A stretch of DNA of 64,000 nucleotides from Lantana camara (Eukaryota > Streptophyta > Magnoliopsida > Lamiales > Verbenaceae). Numbering within the stretch: position 1 is the first letter of the stretch; the number at the start of each line of letters is the position of its first letter. The notes beneath the pieces were generated by a model that made no database searches, was not told where the DNA came from, and saw only the letters and a program-made list of their open reading frames with translations. The stretch is from positions 103,883,501 to 103,947,500 of the forward strand of contig CM074857.1 in the NCBI GenBank assembly GCA_037501455.1, written 5' to 3'. Below are positions 26,806 through 37,955 of this stretch, piece after piece. The position numbers and the translations under genes are program-made.

Positions 26806-26807
26806 GA

Positions 26808-27374
26808 TGATGTTTATCAAAAATTCGACAAACACCAATTAATTTATTTATGTAGGAAAGAAATCCAATCAAGCTGTAAAAAAAGGAAATAAATAAAGAA
26901 AATGAGTATTGACGTAAATTGCAGAAAAAATAAGTGAGAAATATGAATAATGGTAAATGAGAATAAAATATGAAATTGCTGATAATTTGTCTGTCTCTTG
27001 GATCTTCTGTGTACAAAAGAATTCTGAATAATATAATCTCTATGCTAGCACAACGATGGAAATTGCAGTCAAAGAATGGTGGAAAGAGGATGCTAAAAAT
27101 ATGATTGCTGGAGTTTTCTGTAGAAATTGCAGAATGACGATGAATCTCTGTGACTAATTTTTCAGAGAAGTATATCAAGTCTAGGGTTTCTTCCAAGTTC
27201 AATGTATCTGGTCCTCCTCCCTTCTCTCTCCTCCAAGATTAGTTGTAGCCTCTCCTAAAGTCTTGACACGTTCAAAAATCTCAAACCACGTCATCTTCCT
27301 TTTTCTTCCACGATCTTCTCCTCTTTATAATTAATGTTCCTTAATTAAATAATGTGAAAATTAGGTCCACATCA
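26808..27374 (-). repeat. 5' LTR of the gypsy element
   Basis: 567 bp, direct repeat of 13855-14421. Followed by target duplication GAATC. Confidence 0.95.
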
Positions 27375-27379
27375 GAATC

Positions 27380-28161
27380 CATTGTTAATTATTTACCATC
27401 TCAATCTACAATATATCTCTTGGACATTAGATTCTCACTACCTATGATACATACGTGTGTGATGGTGATTTTGCTAATCTATATATATTTTTTTCATATA
27501 ATAATTGTTTCTCCTTTCTAATACCATCTCAATATAAGTGTACGTGTATATGTGGATAAGATGTATGTGAATCCTTTTATTGATTAGATTTGGAGCTGTT
27601 CATATTGCTAGATCTTTCTAATTTGTATCTATTGGAATCCTGTTTGTTGTGATTTCATCTTGATTCTTCAATAATATTCTCCATGTGATTGCGGCGGTAG
27701 ACATTAGAATTTGCAGGTGTGTGGAATTTCAGTCAGAGTTTGAGCTGATAAGTTGCAGCGTGTTTGTGTTGGAATCTGAATCGGCAAAATGATGTCCTGG
27801 GAGATGAGCAATCGGAAAAATAAGTTAATTCCAATCCACTTACATTAATTTTCTTCAGTTAATTGTTGACAATCTTATTATTGTTTTTAGCATGTTTGTG
27901 GGCGAGTATATATCTATGAAGACTGTTTAGAATTGAGCCATTACAGAATTATTTATGAGTGCAATATGAATGTTGCTTGTGGCAATGGCTTTTACTCGAT
28001 CAGATCCTCGTCGTCTCAGGGGTGATATTAACCACTGGAATCAAGTATTCATTGCAGTTGTTTATGAAGCCTTCTAATCTACAGGTTTCTTTTGCTTGTA
28101 GTACCCCGTCAGCATTTTCTGGTCCGATTGCTACTTCTCTTCTAAGTTATATGTTTGTCGT
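27380..28161. other. Non-coding DNA right of the gypsy element
   Basis: No gene recognised. It may hold decayed upstream parts of the DnaJ pseudogene, but no J-domain start is readable. Confidence 0.4.
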
Positions 28162-28965
28162 CTTGCTCATGCATATGAGGTTTTGAGTGATCCTGAGAAA
28201 CATGAAATCTATGATCAGTATGGTTAGGATGCACTTAAGGAAGGAATGGGTGGTGTCGGTGGCATGAATGACCCATTTGACATTTTCTCGTCTTTCTTTG
28301 GTGGGAGCCCATTTGGAGGTACTTACCCGAATTGAAACAAATATCATACTGATAAATAAAATCACAATTATGAAATACAACTAGAACATCTTTCTTCATG
28401 CAAGTTATAATGAGAAATCAGTTCATGTAAACAGGTGGCGGTAGCAGCAGGGTACGAAGACAAAGACGTGGAAAGGATGTAGGCATCCATTGAAGGTCTC
28501 TCTTGAGGATCTTTACCTTGGGACCACCAAGAAGCTCTCTTGAAGGTCTCTCTACAGCCTGATACTATCACGGGAGACATAGTAGTTGTGCTCCAAACAG
28601 AAGGAGCACCCTAAATTCAAGAGAAAAGGTGATGACCTATCTGTCGAGCACTCTTTGAAGTTTGACCCTCACAGAGGCATTAGGTGGATTCCAGTTTATA
28701 TTGTCTCATTTGGATGGAAGGCCTCTCCTTTTCAAATCCCACCCCGGAGAACTTGTGAAGCCTAGTATGTGTCTTTTATCTCTTCGATATATCATTAATA
28801 TTATTTGTTGGTTTTAGTTGTTTTCAGTGTGTGAATATCATTGTGTTCTTGTCCACAGATTCTTATAAGGCGATCAACGACCAAGGAATGCCCATGTACC
28901 AGAGGCCATTCATGAAATGTAGTAACTATTAATATGCTTGGATGCAGTTTTACATTCACCGATCG
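28162..28965 (+). pseudogene. Type I DnaJ (HSP40) pseudogene with introns
   Basis: Matches plant DnaJ proteins of the ATJ2/ATJ3 type, farnesylated cytosolic co-chaperones of HSP70. Exon relic 1 (28162-28318) reads LAHAYEVLSDPEKHEIYDQY, then an in-frame stop in place of a Glu codon, then NDPFDIFSSFFGG. Relic 2 (28435-28764) covers the G/F region end, a GKDVGIH segment, an LEDLYLGTTKK-like stretch with a duplicated 20-bp piece and frameshifts, then HPKFKRKGDDLSVEHSL and FQFILSHLDGRPLLFKSHPG. The whole zinc-finger (CxxCxGxG) region is missing. Relic 3 (28859-28917) reads NSYKAINDQGMPMYQRPFMK, and relic 4 begins near 28948 (FYIHR). GT/AG borders are in part kept, so it is a decayed gene and not a retrocopy. 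Most of the J domain is absent. Confidence 0.85.
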
Positions 28966-29959
28966 TATGTGTTTTTGGCTCTGTAGCGCCCGTTTACACA
29001 AGGCAAAAACTTTTTGACATTTACTCTTCAGACTATGGAAGAGGCATTATTAATGACTTTTTATCGAAACACCCTCCATTGATATCGATGTTCCCTCATC
29101 GCCTTTCAATTCTAGGGCACACATTGGCTTCACTCTCATCTGCACCGTTGGAACTTACAGCAAGAATAAACAAGTGATAGTGCATCGATTACCCATCCCA
29201 CGTTAACCATGTTCATAGTTGTCAAATTCCCTTCCTTTCATTTTTTCGCATCACGCGTCCTCCCTAGTCATGTTTAGAGATGAACAAAGTAACAAATCGT
29301 TGAAAATGAAAAGAGGACTTCACTTTTGAGTGCGAGGGAGGAAGAAAGAGAAATATGGCCCATGTTTTTGGTTGAAGGGAAAAATGTTCGATTCATTCAG
29401 TAGATTAGTCCGAAACTCCGACTTGAAATCTCTGGACACCATTTTGGGAATTTGCAAACGTGAACCTATAATTTTGGAGATCATGAAATTAAAGGACACT
29501 CATCCATCGGAAATCCTTGCTGGCCGACTGAGTTTTCCATGTGGCAACCGGCTGTACACGTTGGCGGATACATAGGATTACACGTAAGAAATTTTGGACA
29601 CTTGGATTTTATTTTTTTTAATTACATAAAGCACACAAGTGCTCGGTGTGCGTGTATTTTCATTTTTTTTTCTTGTTTTTTAATTTTCAATTTTCAATTT
29701 TTTTTTGGATTTTTTAATAACAAAAATTATATCTAATTATCCTATATTTTGGTCTAATTACAACACAATCCATCATTATCGAAAAATTACAATATAATTC
29801 CTAACTTTCATGTTTCGTTTGAGGTCCCTTAATAAAATTTATTAATTATGTATAATCATATTTTCTCAAAAAATTCAAAATATATATCATATAAAACACT
29901 TGTATATTCTCAATTAATTATTAAATACAAATATTTTATTTGGACTTAAAAAAAAATAA
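28966..29959. other. Non-coding DNA
   Basis: No gene recognised. An 81-residue open frame at 29330-29575 has no recognisable domain. AT-rich from 29600. Confidence 0.4.
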
Positions 29960-31054
29960 GGGTAAATTACAGATCCCCCGTCCTGCCCCTTGGGGCGGAT
30001 TGCCCCCTGTACTTAATTTGATTTTGGGCGATTTCCCCCCTAACCTTTTATAATTGTTATACTTCCCCCCTTTACAACGTTTTTGGCCGTATCTTTTTGG
30101 AATATTCCGTTCATGAAAGAACACATGTTACAGATCCTCCCCCCGCCCCTGTCCTTTGGCCCTTACGGCGGATTGCCCCCTATACTTTGATTTTTGGGCG
30201 ACTAAAGGCTCTCGTAGCGGATTTCAGCTCAAAAAAGGTGAACACGCGTAGATCACTGGCCCGACCCTGAGTTAAAAAAATCTTGAAACAACTCGGACGA
30301 GTCGACCCAAGCCGAGTATGGAAACACTTCATTAATCTTTAACAATATAATACAACTACTACTTCTCCTCAGCTATTTCGTGCGGAAAGACATAGATGCA
30401 TGTATGCGTAAATACTCGGATTAGGTTGAGGAGATCGAGAAACGAAGCTTGGAAAATTCGAGCAACATTTGACTGTTGTGTAATTGTTTGAAAAACAAAA
30501 CCTTTTTTTGTTGCTTTATTATTTAATCCCCTTTGTTTACGAAGACGAGATTCTATCGGACGTGTCGTAATATATAATTAGGTGGTGTGTTTTGACAAAC
30601 AAGTTAGGTTGTGGAGTTGTACAAATGAGAATTGAGAGGGGTTGGAGATTAAGCCGTTTCGCTGTTGCGTCCATGAACCTCGACTCGCGGTGCTCGGCTT
30701 GGGTCGACTCATCCGAGTTGTTTCAGGATTTTGTAACTTAGGGTCGGGCCAATGATCTGCCGCATGTTCACCTTTTCTGAGCTGAAATCCGCTACGAGGA
30801 CGTTTAGTCACCCAAAAATCAAAGTATAGGGGGGCAACCCGCCCCAAGGGACAAAGGACGGGGTGTGGGGAGGGGGGGGTTCTGTAACACGTATTCTTTC
30901 ATGAACGGAATATTCCAAAAAGATGCCGTCGGAAACGTTGTAAAGGGGGAAAGTGTAACAATTATGAAATGTTAGGGGGGAAATCGCCCAAAATGAAAGT
31001 ATAGGGGGCAATCCGCCCCAAAAGGCAAAGGACGGTGGGATATGTAATTTACCC
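29960..31054. mobile_element. 1.1-kb fold-back element with about 360-bp TIRs and 9-bp target duplication
   Basis: The left arm 29960-30316 starts GGGTAAATTACAGATC and is an inverted copy of 30692-31054, which ends in the complementary GTAATTTACCC. Both arms have C-rich blocks (cggattgccccct) and a ggaatattccgttcatgaaa landmark. Flanking 9-mers aaaaaataa (29951-29959) and aaataataa (31055-31063) match at 8 of 9 bases, which suits a Mutator-like insertion. No coding capacity. Confidence 0.7.
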
Positions 31055-31843
31055 AAATAATAAATACAAATCATCTAAAGATAAAAATTCAATCTTTCTG
31101 CACCTAAGCCACCACCATCCGCATACCATCAACGCCAAGACCACCATTAGCCGCCACCGCCGATATGTCATTGCTGTCTATTCTTCACAACTGCCACCAT
31201 CAATTCCGCTCACCTTCACCCAGCACGATTACTTTCGGCCAACCATCACCACCATCAGATCCGATAAATCGGATCACCATTATATTCACCACCCTTCCCC
31301 AAGTCTATGGCGACATCTTCCTCCCCGCCGGCGCCGCTATTAATCGGCCACCTTTCCTCTTCCCCAGGTCCATCACCTCGCTTTCCCCCATGTCTCCATC
31401 ACCATCAACAACCACAACCAACACACCACCACTTCTTCTTCTCCACACACACGGTCACACAATAACACACACGCACGCATGCTTTCACACATAAACACTT
31501 AGATCCAGACCGGATTTGGATCTGACGAATAGATCTGTCGAAGAGAGAAATTCATGACTGAAATGGGGAGAAATAGGATAGAGGTGGACTCGAGAGGCGG
31601 CGATTTGGGACGGGCAGCGGCGGCGGCAGCAGATTTGGATTTTGGATGGACGAAGGTGGTGGCTGATTTGGCGAGGGAGGCAGTGGCTTGGTGGGATGGG
31701 GCCAGGACGATGATGGTTGTACCGTGTGATGGCGGCAAATTTGGTCATCGACGACCCCAGGGCAGATTTGGTTGCCTACGGTCCCCAAATTTTGTTTAGG
31801 GATGGCAGTAGGGGAAAGGATATACATATATATATATATATAT
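31055..31843. other. Spacer between fold-back element and second gypsy element
   Basis: Positions 31090-31500 are rich in ccaccatc-type triplets and give overlapping low-complexity Pro/His/Thr frames on several strands. No real gene supported. A TA microsatellite at 31827-31843 is the insertion point of the next element. Confidence 0.45.
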
Positions 31844-32835
31844 TGATGGTGCAGGATTGGGATATCCTAAAAACAACCAATCACTTTAGAATTTGTGTGA
31901 GGAAGGGAAGACCATCACAGCCAGTGAGCCTCAGGAACTGGGTTTCTAAGAGAGCGTGGGTTCTTCCAACTAGGATAACACCAGGAAATATAATGAAGAT
32001 GCAGTGAGAATGGTGAAATGCAGGGAGCATGAGGAAGACAAAGATCAGAGGAAATGTCCAGTTTTTGTGTGTGTTCTCTCTGAGGAAGATGACTTGGGGA
32101 AGTGTGTACGTGAATCCCATATTTATAAGTTGAGGGTGTGGGCAATTTGGTAAAAGCGACCATATGGTTCCAAACCTGTGTTACCCTAGACACGTGGCAT
32201 TAGGTGATGGTGTGAGAATGACAACCCTGAAATATACCTTTGTACGGAGGATAGTGGGTGTCAGAGGTTGGTGTAGCACTACCTGTATGTCAGTGGCTGT
32301 TGCAGAGCAGCAACATGAGCGCTAGGAGGTTCTAAGACCGCCCTATGAGCACTGGGAGGCTTGGAAGCGTGTCCCTAGGATGACCCTCCTCGAGCGTTAG
32401 CGACGCTCGACGGGGATGGAGTTGGCGTGGCCAGGAATCCCGACGCTCGGGTTGATCCTCGACCGCTAGGTGGGAGGTACCCTCGAGGAGCCTTTCGACC
32501 CGCTGGGGCGGGCCCAAGTGGGTGACCAAGTGAGCGCTACGAGGGACTTGAGCGTCAGGATGCCATTGAATGTGTGAGCAAGTAAGGGAGTAGCCCGAGC
32601 GGGTGATATGAGTTGGGTTGGCTTGACCCTGCGAGGCAAAACTATGAGCGTCGGATGGGTCCTCGAAGGATACGGTATGTGTGTTAGTGGCTAAGCCGAT
32701 GGGCCGGATCTGCCGTCTCGAGCCCATCATCTCGGGCGTCTAAGCCCAAGCCCAAGTGTTGCCAATGGATCTGAATGAGCCATCGTGATCCAGACACGTG
32801 AATGGGTAGGATCCGAACGTGATTTAGCCCTATCA
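31844..32835 (-). repeat. 3' LTR of the integrase-less gypsy element
   Basis: 992 bp, direct repeat of 37956-38945. GC-rich inner half with several gagcgyyrg-type short repeats. Confidence 0.93.
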
Positions 32836-32852
32836 TTTTGCCCCCCAAATCT
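32836..32852 (-). other. Polypurine tract of the integrase-less element
   Basis: The minus strand reads GATTTGGGGGGCAAAA right before the 3' LTR. Confidence 0.75.
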
Positions 32853-33401
32853 TCCGTGCTTCTATGTCGCTCGGGCAGGTCCCATCCCTTAGGAATGTGA
32901 TGATGTTGTCAAGCCAACAAGGCTCAGATGGGTCAATCATGTTCACTTCACCCGAGGGTTTACCCTCACTTATCAGCGGTTCCTCCGTTCTGAAGAATGT
33001 GACTGAACGCTCGCAGGAGCCCTCCAGAGCAGATGCAAATTTAGAGAGGGCAACAACACGCTCATTTTCCTCTCGTGGAACCTGTAATAGATGGAATTCC
33101 TTGAATTTGGAAATTATTTCCTTGGCTTTTTCCAAGTACTGTACCATAGTGGTTTCTCGAGCCTCATAAGTGTCGTCAATCTAACTTGCGATTAGTTGAG
33201 AGTCCACGTAGGCAGTGACCCGAGACGCTACACTCTGAAGGGCGATCCTGAGTCCTTGGATGAGAGCCTTATATTCAGCCTCGTTGTTGGTTACCTGAAA
33301 GGTTAGTTTGATAGCGTATCAATTTCGAGTCCTCGGGGATCTCTGAGGGTCACCCCGGCTCCTCTCCCTTGTGCGGTCGAGGAACCGTCTGTGTGCAAAA
33401 G
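32853..33401 (-). pseudogene. RNase H domain remnant, element truncated here
   Basis: The frame 32833-33147 reads YLEKAKEIISKFKEFHLLQV, then PREENERVVALSKFASAL, the C-terminal half of a Tat RNase H. The N-terminal half (33148-33401) is out of frame or stopped. The frame carries on past SDIEARKIWGAK into the polypurine tract, which shows that everything from the integrase onward is deleted. Confidence 0.8.
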
Positions 33402-34997
33402 CTACAACCCCTCTTCCATCAAGGGTACTGGATCCAGTCTGAAGCGCTCGACAAACAGATTCGCTACTGCTTGAGCCTGTATAGTTGTACGAGGCTCGAA
33501 GCCGATGTCAAACTGGCTGAGTTCAATTGACCATTTTATTAGCCTGCCTGAGAGGTCCGGTTTCGAGAGGACTTGCTTGAGTGGCTGATCCGTAAGCACA
33601 GTGATGGAATGAGCTTGAAAATAAGGCCTCAACCTCCTGGAGGCGTTGACGAGGGCGAAAGCGAATTTCTCTATCTCCATATATCTCTTTTCCGCTCCCT
33701 GTAAAGTTTTGCTCAAATAATATATTGGCAAGTGTTTGCGCTCACGGACTGCAACGAGGACTGCGCTCGTGGCCTCTGCAGAAACGGAAAGGTAGATGAA
33801 CAGGTTCTCTCCGGGGACCGACTTCGTTAGTAAGGGTGCACTCGAGAGGTATTGTTCCATATCCTGTAATGCTTTCTCACATTCTTCGGTCCAGGCAAAA
33901 TTACGAGCGTTGCGTAAAATCTTGAAGAAAGGTAGGTTCCTGTCTGCTGAGCGCGAAATAAACCTGTTCAAGGAGATGATTTTGCCCACTAGCACCTGGA
34001 CCTTCCTGACATTCCAAGGGGAAGGAATGTCTACAATCGCCTTGATTTTCTCCGGGTTGGCCTCAATGCCTCTCTGACTGGCCACGTACCCCAAGAACTT
34101 TCCCCCTCGAACGCCAAAAGTACACTTGGAAGGGTTTAGTTTCATACCATAGTGGCGTAGGATGTTGAGGGCCCGCCAGAGATCGTCCCGGTGGCAATGC
34201 TGGCGCTCGCTCTTGACGATCATGTCGTCCACGTACACTTCCATGGACTTCCCAATTTCTCGCTCGAACATTCTGTTGATGCGACCCTGATATGTTGCTC
34301 CAGCGTTCTTGAGCCGAAACGACATAACTTTGAAGCAGTAAATGCCCACATGGACCACGAAGGAAGTTTTAGGGCGATCCTCGGGCGCCATGAAAATCTG
34401 ATAATACCCCTGAAATACATCCATCATGCTCATGAGCTCACAACCAGCCGTCGAATCCACTAGCTGGTCGATCCTCGATAGAGGGTAAGAGTCTTTGGGG
34501 CATGCCTTGTTGAGATCTGTAAAGTCATTACACATGCACCATTTGTTAGCGCTCTTGGGCACGAAAACTACGTTGCAGAGCCATTCAGGATATAAGATCT
34601 CTTCAATGTATTGAGCCTCGAGGAGTTTGTTGACTTTCTCCTCGATGACTTGCCTTCTAAAGCCATGAACGCCCCTCTTCTTCTGTTTGATTGGCTTAAA
34701 CGCAGGGTCGATATTAAGCCTGTGGACTATAACGCTCGGGTCTATCCCAACCAGATCCGAGGCTTTCCAAGCAAAAACATCCAAGTTCTCTCGCAAGAAA
34801 TCGATCATCATGATCTGGGCTGGTCCGTCGAGGTTCGAGCCTATCTGTGTGGTTTTATCTGGATTTTCGGGCTCCAATTCGATGGTCAAAATTTTTTCAG
34901 TGGGCTCAATCCGTACTTCTGGCCTCGGGGCTTCGAGCGTCCCGTTTCTTAATGGTAAGGCGGTCGGTTGTTGCCTCTGAGGGCCCATCCCTCTCAC
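33402..34997 (-). pseudogene. Reverse transcriptase of the integrase-less gypsy element
   Basis: A single open frame of 531 residues that covers the whole RT: a VFAWKASDLVGIDPSVIVHR entry, KWCMCNDFTDLNKACP, CELMSMMDVFQGYYQI (first catalytic Asp), VYVDDMIVKSE (YVDD), the thumb, and the connection up to DLSGRLIKWSIELSQFDIGF. It ends shortly before the first RNase H motif. RT copies element RNA into DNA. Best-preserved coding piece of this element. Confidence 0.9.
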
Positions 34998-35511
34998 TGT
35001 CCGAGGAAGACATTCCTACGGCGCCCGGGGGATTGTTTTCTATACCCTGGACGGCACTCGTCTCGCGCCTCTTGTTCTTCTTCTTGTAAAGCTTGGCCCT
35101 CTTGCGCTCGGGTCCATCTTCATCAAGCTTGGGAAAATCCACAGACTTTTTAGTGGATCCAGCTTGGATGGTCTGCTTGGGTTTATGACTTTGGAGTGAG
35201 AGGATGTAGCATTCCCAGGCTTCCTTAACATTGCAAAGTACTTCTCCTGTGCCCTCGGGGGTGGGGAACTTGACTTTCTGATAATAGGTAGAGATGATTG
35301 CCCTAAAGTTTACGAGGTCCGGACGCCCAATGATGATGTTGTAAGGCAGATCCACCTCAGCGACGGTATATAGGACGCTCAAAATTTTTCGCTGCAGGGC
35401 ACGACCAAAAGAGGTGGCCAAGTGAATTTGTCCGCGAGGGATAATCTCGGAACCCCCAAAGCCCACGAGGGCTGTCCGGAGGGGTTCGAGGGGAGTGTTA
35501 GTGATATTCAT
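34906..35511 (-). pseudogene. Protease C-terminal part
   Basis: Continues the protease started at the end of the gag frame. A PYNIIIGRPDLVNFRAIIST block matches the second half of Tat proteases. Separated from the catalytic DSG by a frame break near 35513, and overlaps the RT frame. Confidence 0.8.
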
Positions 35512-35514
35512 TTT

Positions 35515-37263
35515 TTAGAATGTAGAGTAAGGGAGAACATTCACAGAGCTTCCACTATCAATTAAGACCCTCTTTATAACATGATTGTGAACGTCTAAAC
35601 TAACCACCATGGGGCAATCAGAGGTTACACCAACCCCGTGGGGCGTTACAATGTGCTCTAGGTCTTTCTTAGGGAATCCTACAACTTCGTTCTCCTTCGA
35701 GCACGAGGATTCTTCCAGAGCATACACTGGCTTGGGCTTTGAGGATCTCTGATCATAGTTGCGGACGTGGCGACGCCGAGAGGAATTGGAATCTCCCCCC
35801 GAGTGTCCGCCGGTGATCATGTGGATGACGGCGAATGGTTGGTTCTCCAGATCAGTGACTTGTTTACCGCGATCGCTCGTCTCAGTGTGATGGTGGCGAG
35901 GACTCCTCGAACGCGAGCGGCTTCTCCCTCTGGTCCTGGCCCGCTCGGCGCAATGCTCATCGTACCTCTCCAGCACCTTCATAAATTCTTTGAGATGCCC
36001 CCCGACAATGAGCCTCTGGATCTCGCTCTCCAGCTGACGACATTTATTGGTGTCATGCCCTTTTTGCTTGTGGAAAGCACAGTGTTTTCCCGAGCACTTC
36101 TGAGCCTCGGTTTCTTTTATCTTGGGCGGTCTCTTGAATAGCTTTTTATCCGCCATAGAATAGACCTCCGTAATAGGTCTATTGAGGGGAATGCGCTCGT
36201 ACCGGCGAGGGGGTGAGTTTCTTCGAACGGGCATTGGACTGCGACGGCAGTTCTTGGACTCTCCTCTGTCCTCCGTGCCCTTATTGGTTCGAGGGGCGTT
36301 TGCAAGTTTCTGTTCCCTCGCGATGTACATGTCCTCGAGGGTGAAGAAGGAGTCAGCTATATCTCTGATTTCCATCAGCGAGCGTGGCTTTTTCTTTTCT
36401 ACCTCCTCCACAAACTCCTTGCTGACGTAATTCTTCATATTAATCGCCCCAAAGAGTACGTGCATCAAGAAATCCATCGAGGGCTTTTCCACCAACAGGA
36501 TCTCTTTATTGAACCTGCTCATGAAGGACCTGAGGGTCTCGCTCGGTCCTTGCACCAAGCTGTAGAGAGCTGTGGCAGCAGGTGCTGGTGCCTTCAAAGA
36601 ATTAAAGTGGCTCATGAAGGCTTCTGTCAGATCTCCGTATCCTCGGATGGAGCGAGGGGACAGCTTTTTGTACCACTCTTGTGCCATTCCCACGAGGGAA
36701 GTGACAAAAACTTTTGTCCAGTAATGACTGGAATGCTTGTACAAGTGCATCAAGTGCACAAAGTGATCCAGGTGCTCGGCTGGATCGGTGGTTTCGTCGT
36801 AGCGGTTGACGGAGGTAGGGATTTTGTCCTTCCCCGCGCGGGCCATCAGAACCTCATCGATGAGGGGAGAACCGCCTGTCAGAGGCCTGTGGTTCCCGCC
36901 CTCGTAGTCATACTCCTTATAGTTTTCTTCCCTCCAGCAACGAGAGACTGAGTTGCGTGGTTTTCGAGCGTCTCCGGCCTTGGACCTCTCGTCCCCCTCG
37001 TGGGGGATTTGAGTCTGCCCTCGAGATAGCTGTTCCACGATGTGCTGCAAGTCCTCCAGTTGATCTTGGACCGCAGCTATCCGAGGGTCGTTCCCTTCCC
37101 TCCTGTTCGTTCTTCCAGTGGCCCTGGATTGGACCTCCTCTTCTGCATTTCCCCTCGGGGGAGGGGCTTTCTCCTTTCCCATTGGACGCAGCTCTTGATC
37201 AGCCCTCGGGGGTGCATCTTTTCCTTGTGCTGGAGGTGGCGGCGGTGGCTGGGCCCTTAGCAC
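35515..37263 (-). pseudogene. Gag polyprotein and protease active site
   Basis: A 582-residue frame. Capsid-type segment KIPTSVNRYDETTDPAEHLD through EWYKKLSPRSIRGYGDLTEA and FMSRFNKEILLVEKPSMDFL; zinc-knuckle-like CAFHKQKGHDTNKCRQLESE; an Arg/Ser-rich patch; and the protease start VLIDSGSSVNVLPYSTF with the catalytic DSG. Upstream, 37294-37863 holds the Gly/Pro/Met-rich gag N-terminus in other frames. Gag packages element RNA. Confidence 0.88.
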
Positions 37264-37935
37264 ATTCTGGGCAGCAGCTAAGGGGTGAGTCTGCTATCCA
37301 CCCATTAACGGAGCTACCTGGGCATCTGCTCTCGAAGGGAAATAGACGGCGGTGAAGTGATTCCAGGCATTTTGTGCGGCCTGCACTTCGCATTGAGCGT
37401 ATAACGCTTGAAGTTGCTGCGGTGTCATCTGTGGCATTTCCACTCCTTGGATTTCCCTAGGAATGGAAACTGGGAGCCGTAACATGCCCACTTGATAGGG
37501 CTATACCATGGGCGCCATTCCTGGCATCATTCCAGGCATCGCCCCTGGCTGCATGTAAGCATACCCTGGCGGCGGCATAACTATGGAGTAGGCAGAAGGG
37601 TTGGTAACAGTGGTAGGGGGGACGAGCACCGCTGGTGGAGGAACGAAACTAGATCCTCCTGCACCATTTCCTCCGTCGAGGTGAGATCCCGGCACGGTCT
37701 CTTTCCCCTTTCCCCCATCTGCGACTAGAGGAGTACTCCCACCTACGGGAGTGTTGCCGTTTTGCACAGCGGTGGCGTTGGCCCCACCATCTGGGTTCTC
37801 CTCATTCACTGGTGGAAGAACGCTTCTGTTGTCGACCAAACCTGACCTTGTAGCTGTTACCATGATTGGTGTTGTTGGTGTTACTTTTCACTAGCTCAAA
37901 GAGAAAGAAAATGATGAAGATGAAGATGATGGCTT

Positions 37936-37952
37936 CCCACAGACGGCACCAA
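37936..37952 (-). other. Primer binding site of the integrase-less element
   Basis: Just inside the 5' LTR the minus strand reads TTGGTGCCGTCTGTGGG. Apart from one base (T for C) it equals the PBS of the 13.8-27.4 kb element, including the part beyond any obvious tRNA match. Confidence 0.7.
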
Positions 37953-37955
37953 GAA

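Larger units (their letters stand above)
13850..27379 (-). mobile_element. Full-length Tat-type Ty3/gypsy LTR retrotransposon, minus strand
   Basis: Element body 13855-27374 (13,520 bp) flanked by a perfect 5-bp target duplication GAATC (13850-13854 and 27375-27379). Both LTRs are 567 bp with TG/CA ends; I count 13 mismatches between them (about 2.3 percent), nearly all transitions, so insertion is fairly recent. Order on the minus strand: 5' LTR, primer binding site, gag, protease, RT, RNase H, integrase, a 6-kb stretch with an antisense gene, polypurine tract, 3' LTR. The gene order, the large size, the PBS and the antisense gene suit the Tat lineage. Coding frames are broken in several places and the integrase glutamate is replaced, so this copy should not move by itself. 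Confidence 0.93.

Noticed and set aside
31035..31748. Overlapping Pro/His/Ser-rich frames on both strands
   Set aside because: They come from ccaccatc-type simple sequence and overlap one another in several frames.
31839..31843. TATAT target duplication of the second gypsy element as proof of insertion
   Set aside because: Both flanks are TA microsatellite, so a match is expected by chance; the LTR structure itself is the evidence.
34191..37355. Plus-strand frames up to 163 residues in the second gypsy element
   Set aside because: Antisense shadows of its gag and RT; none has an independent domain.
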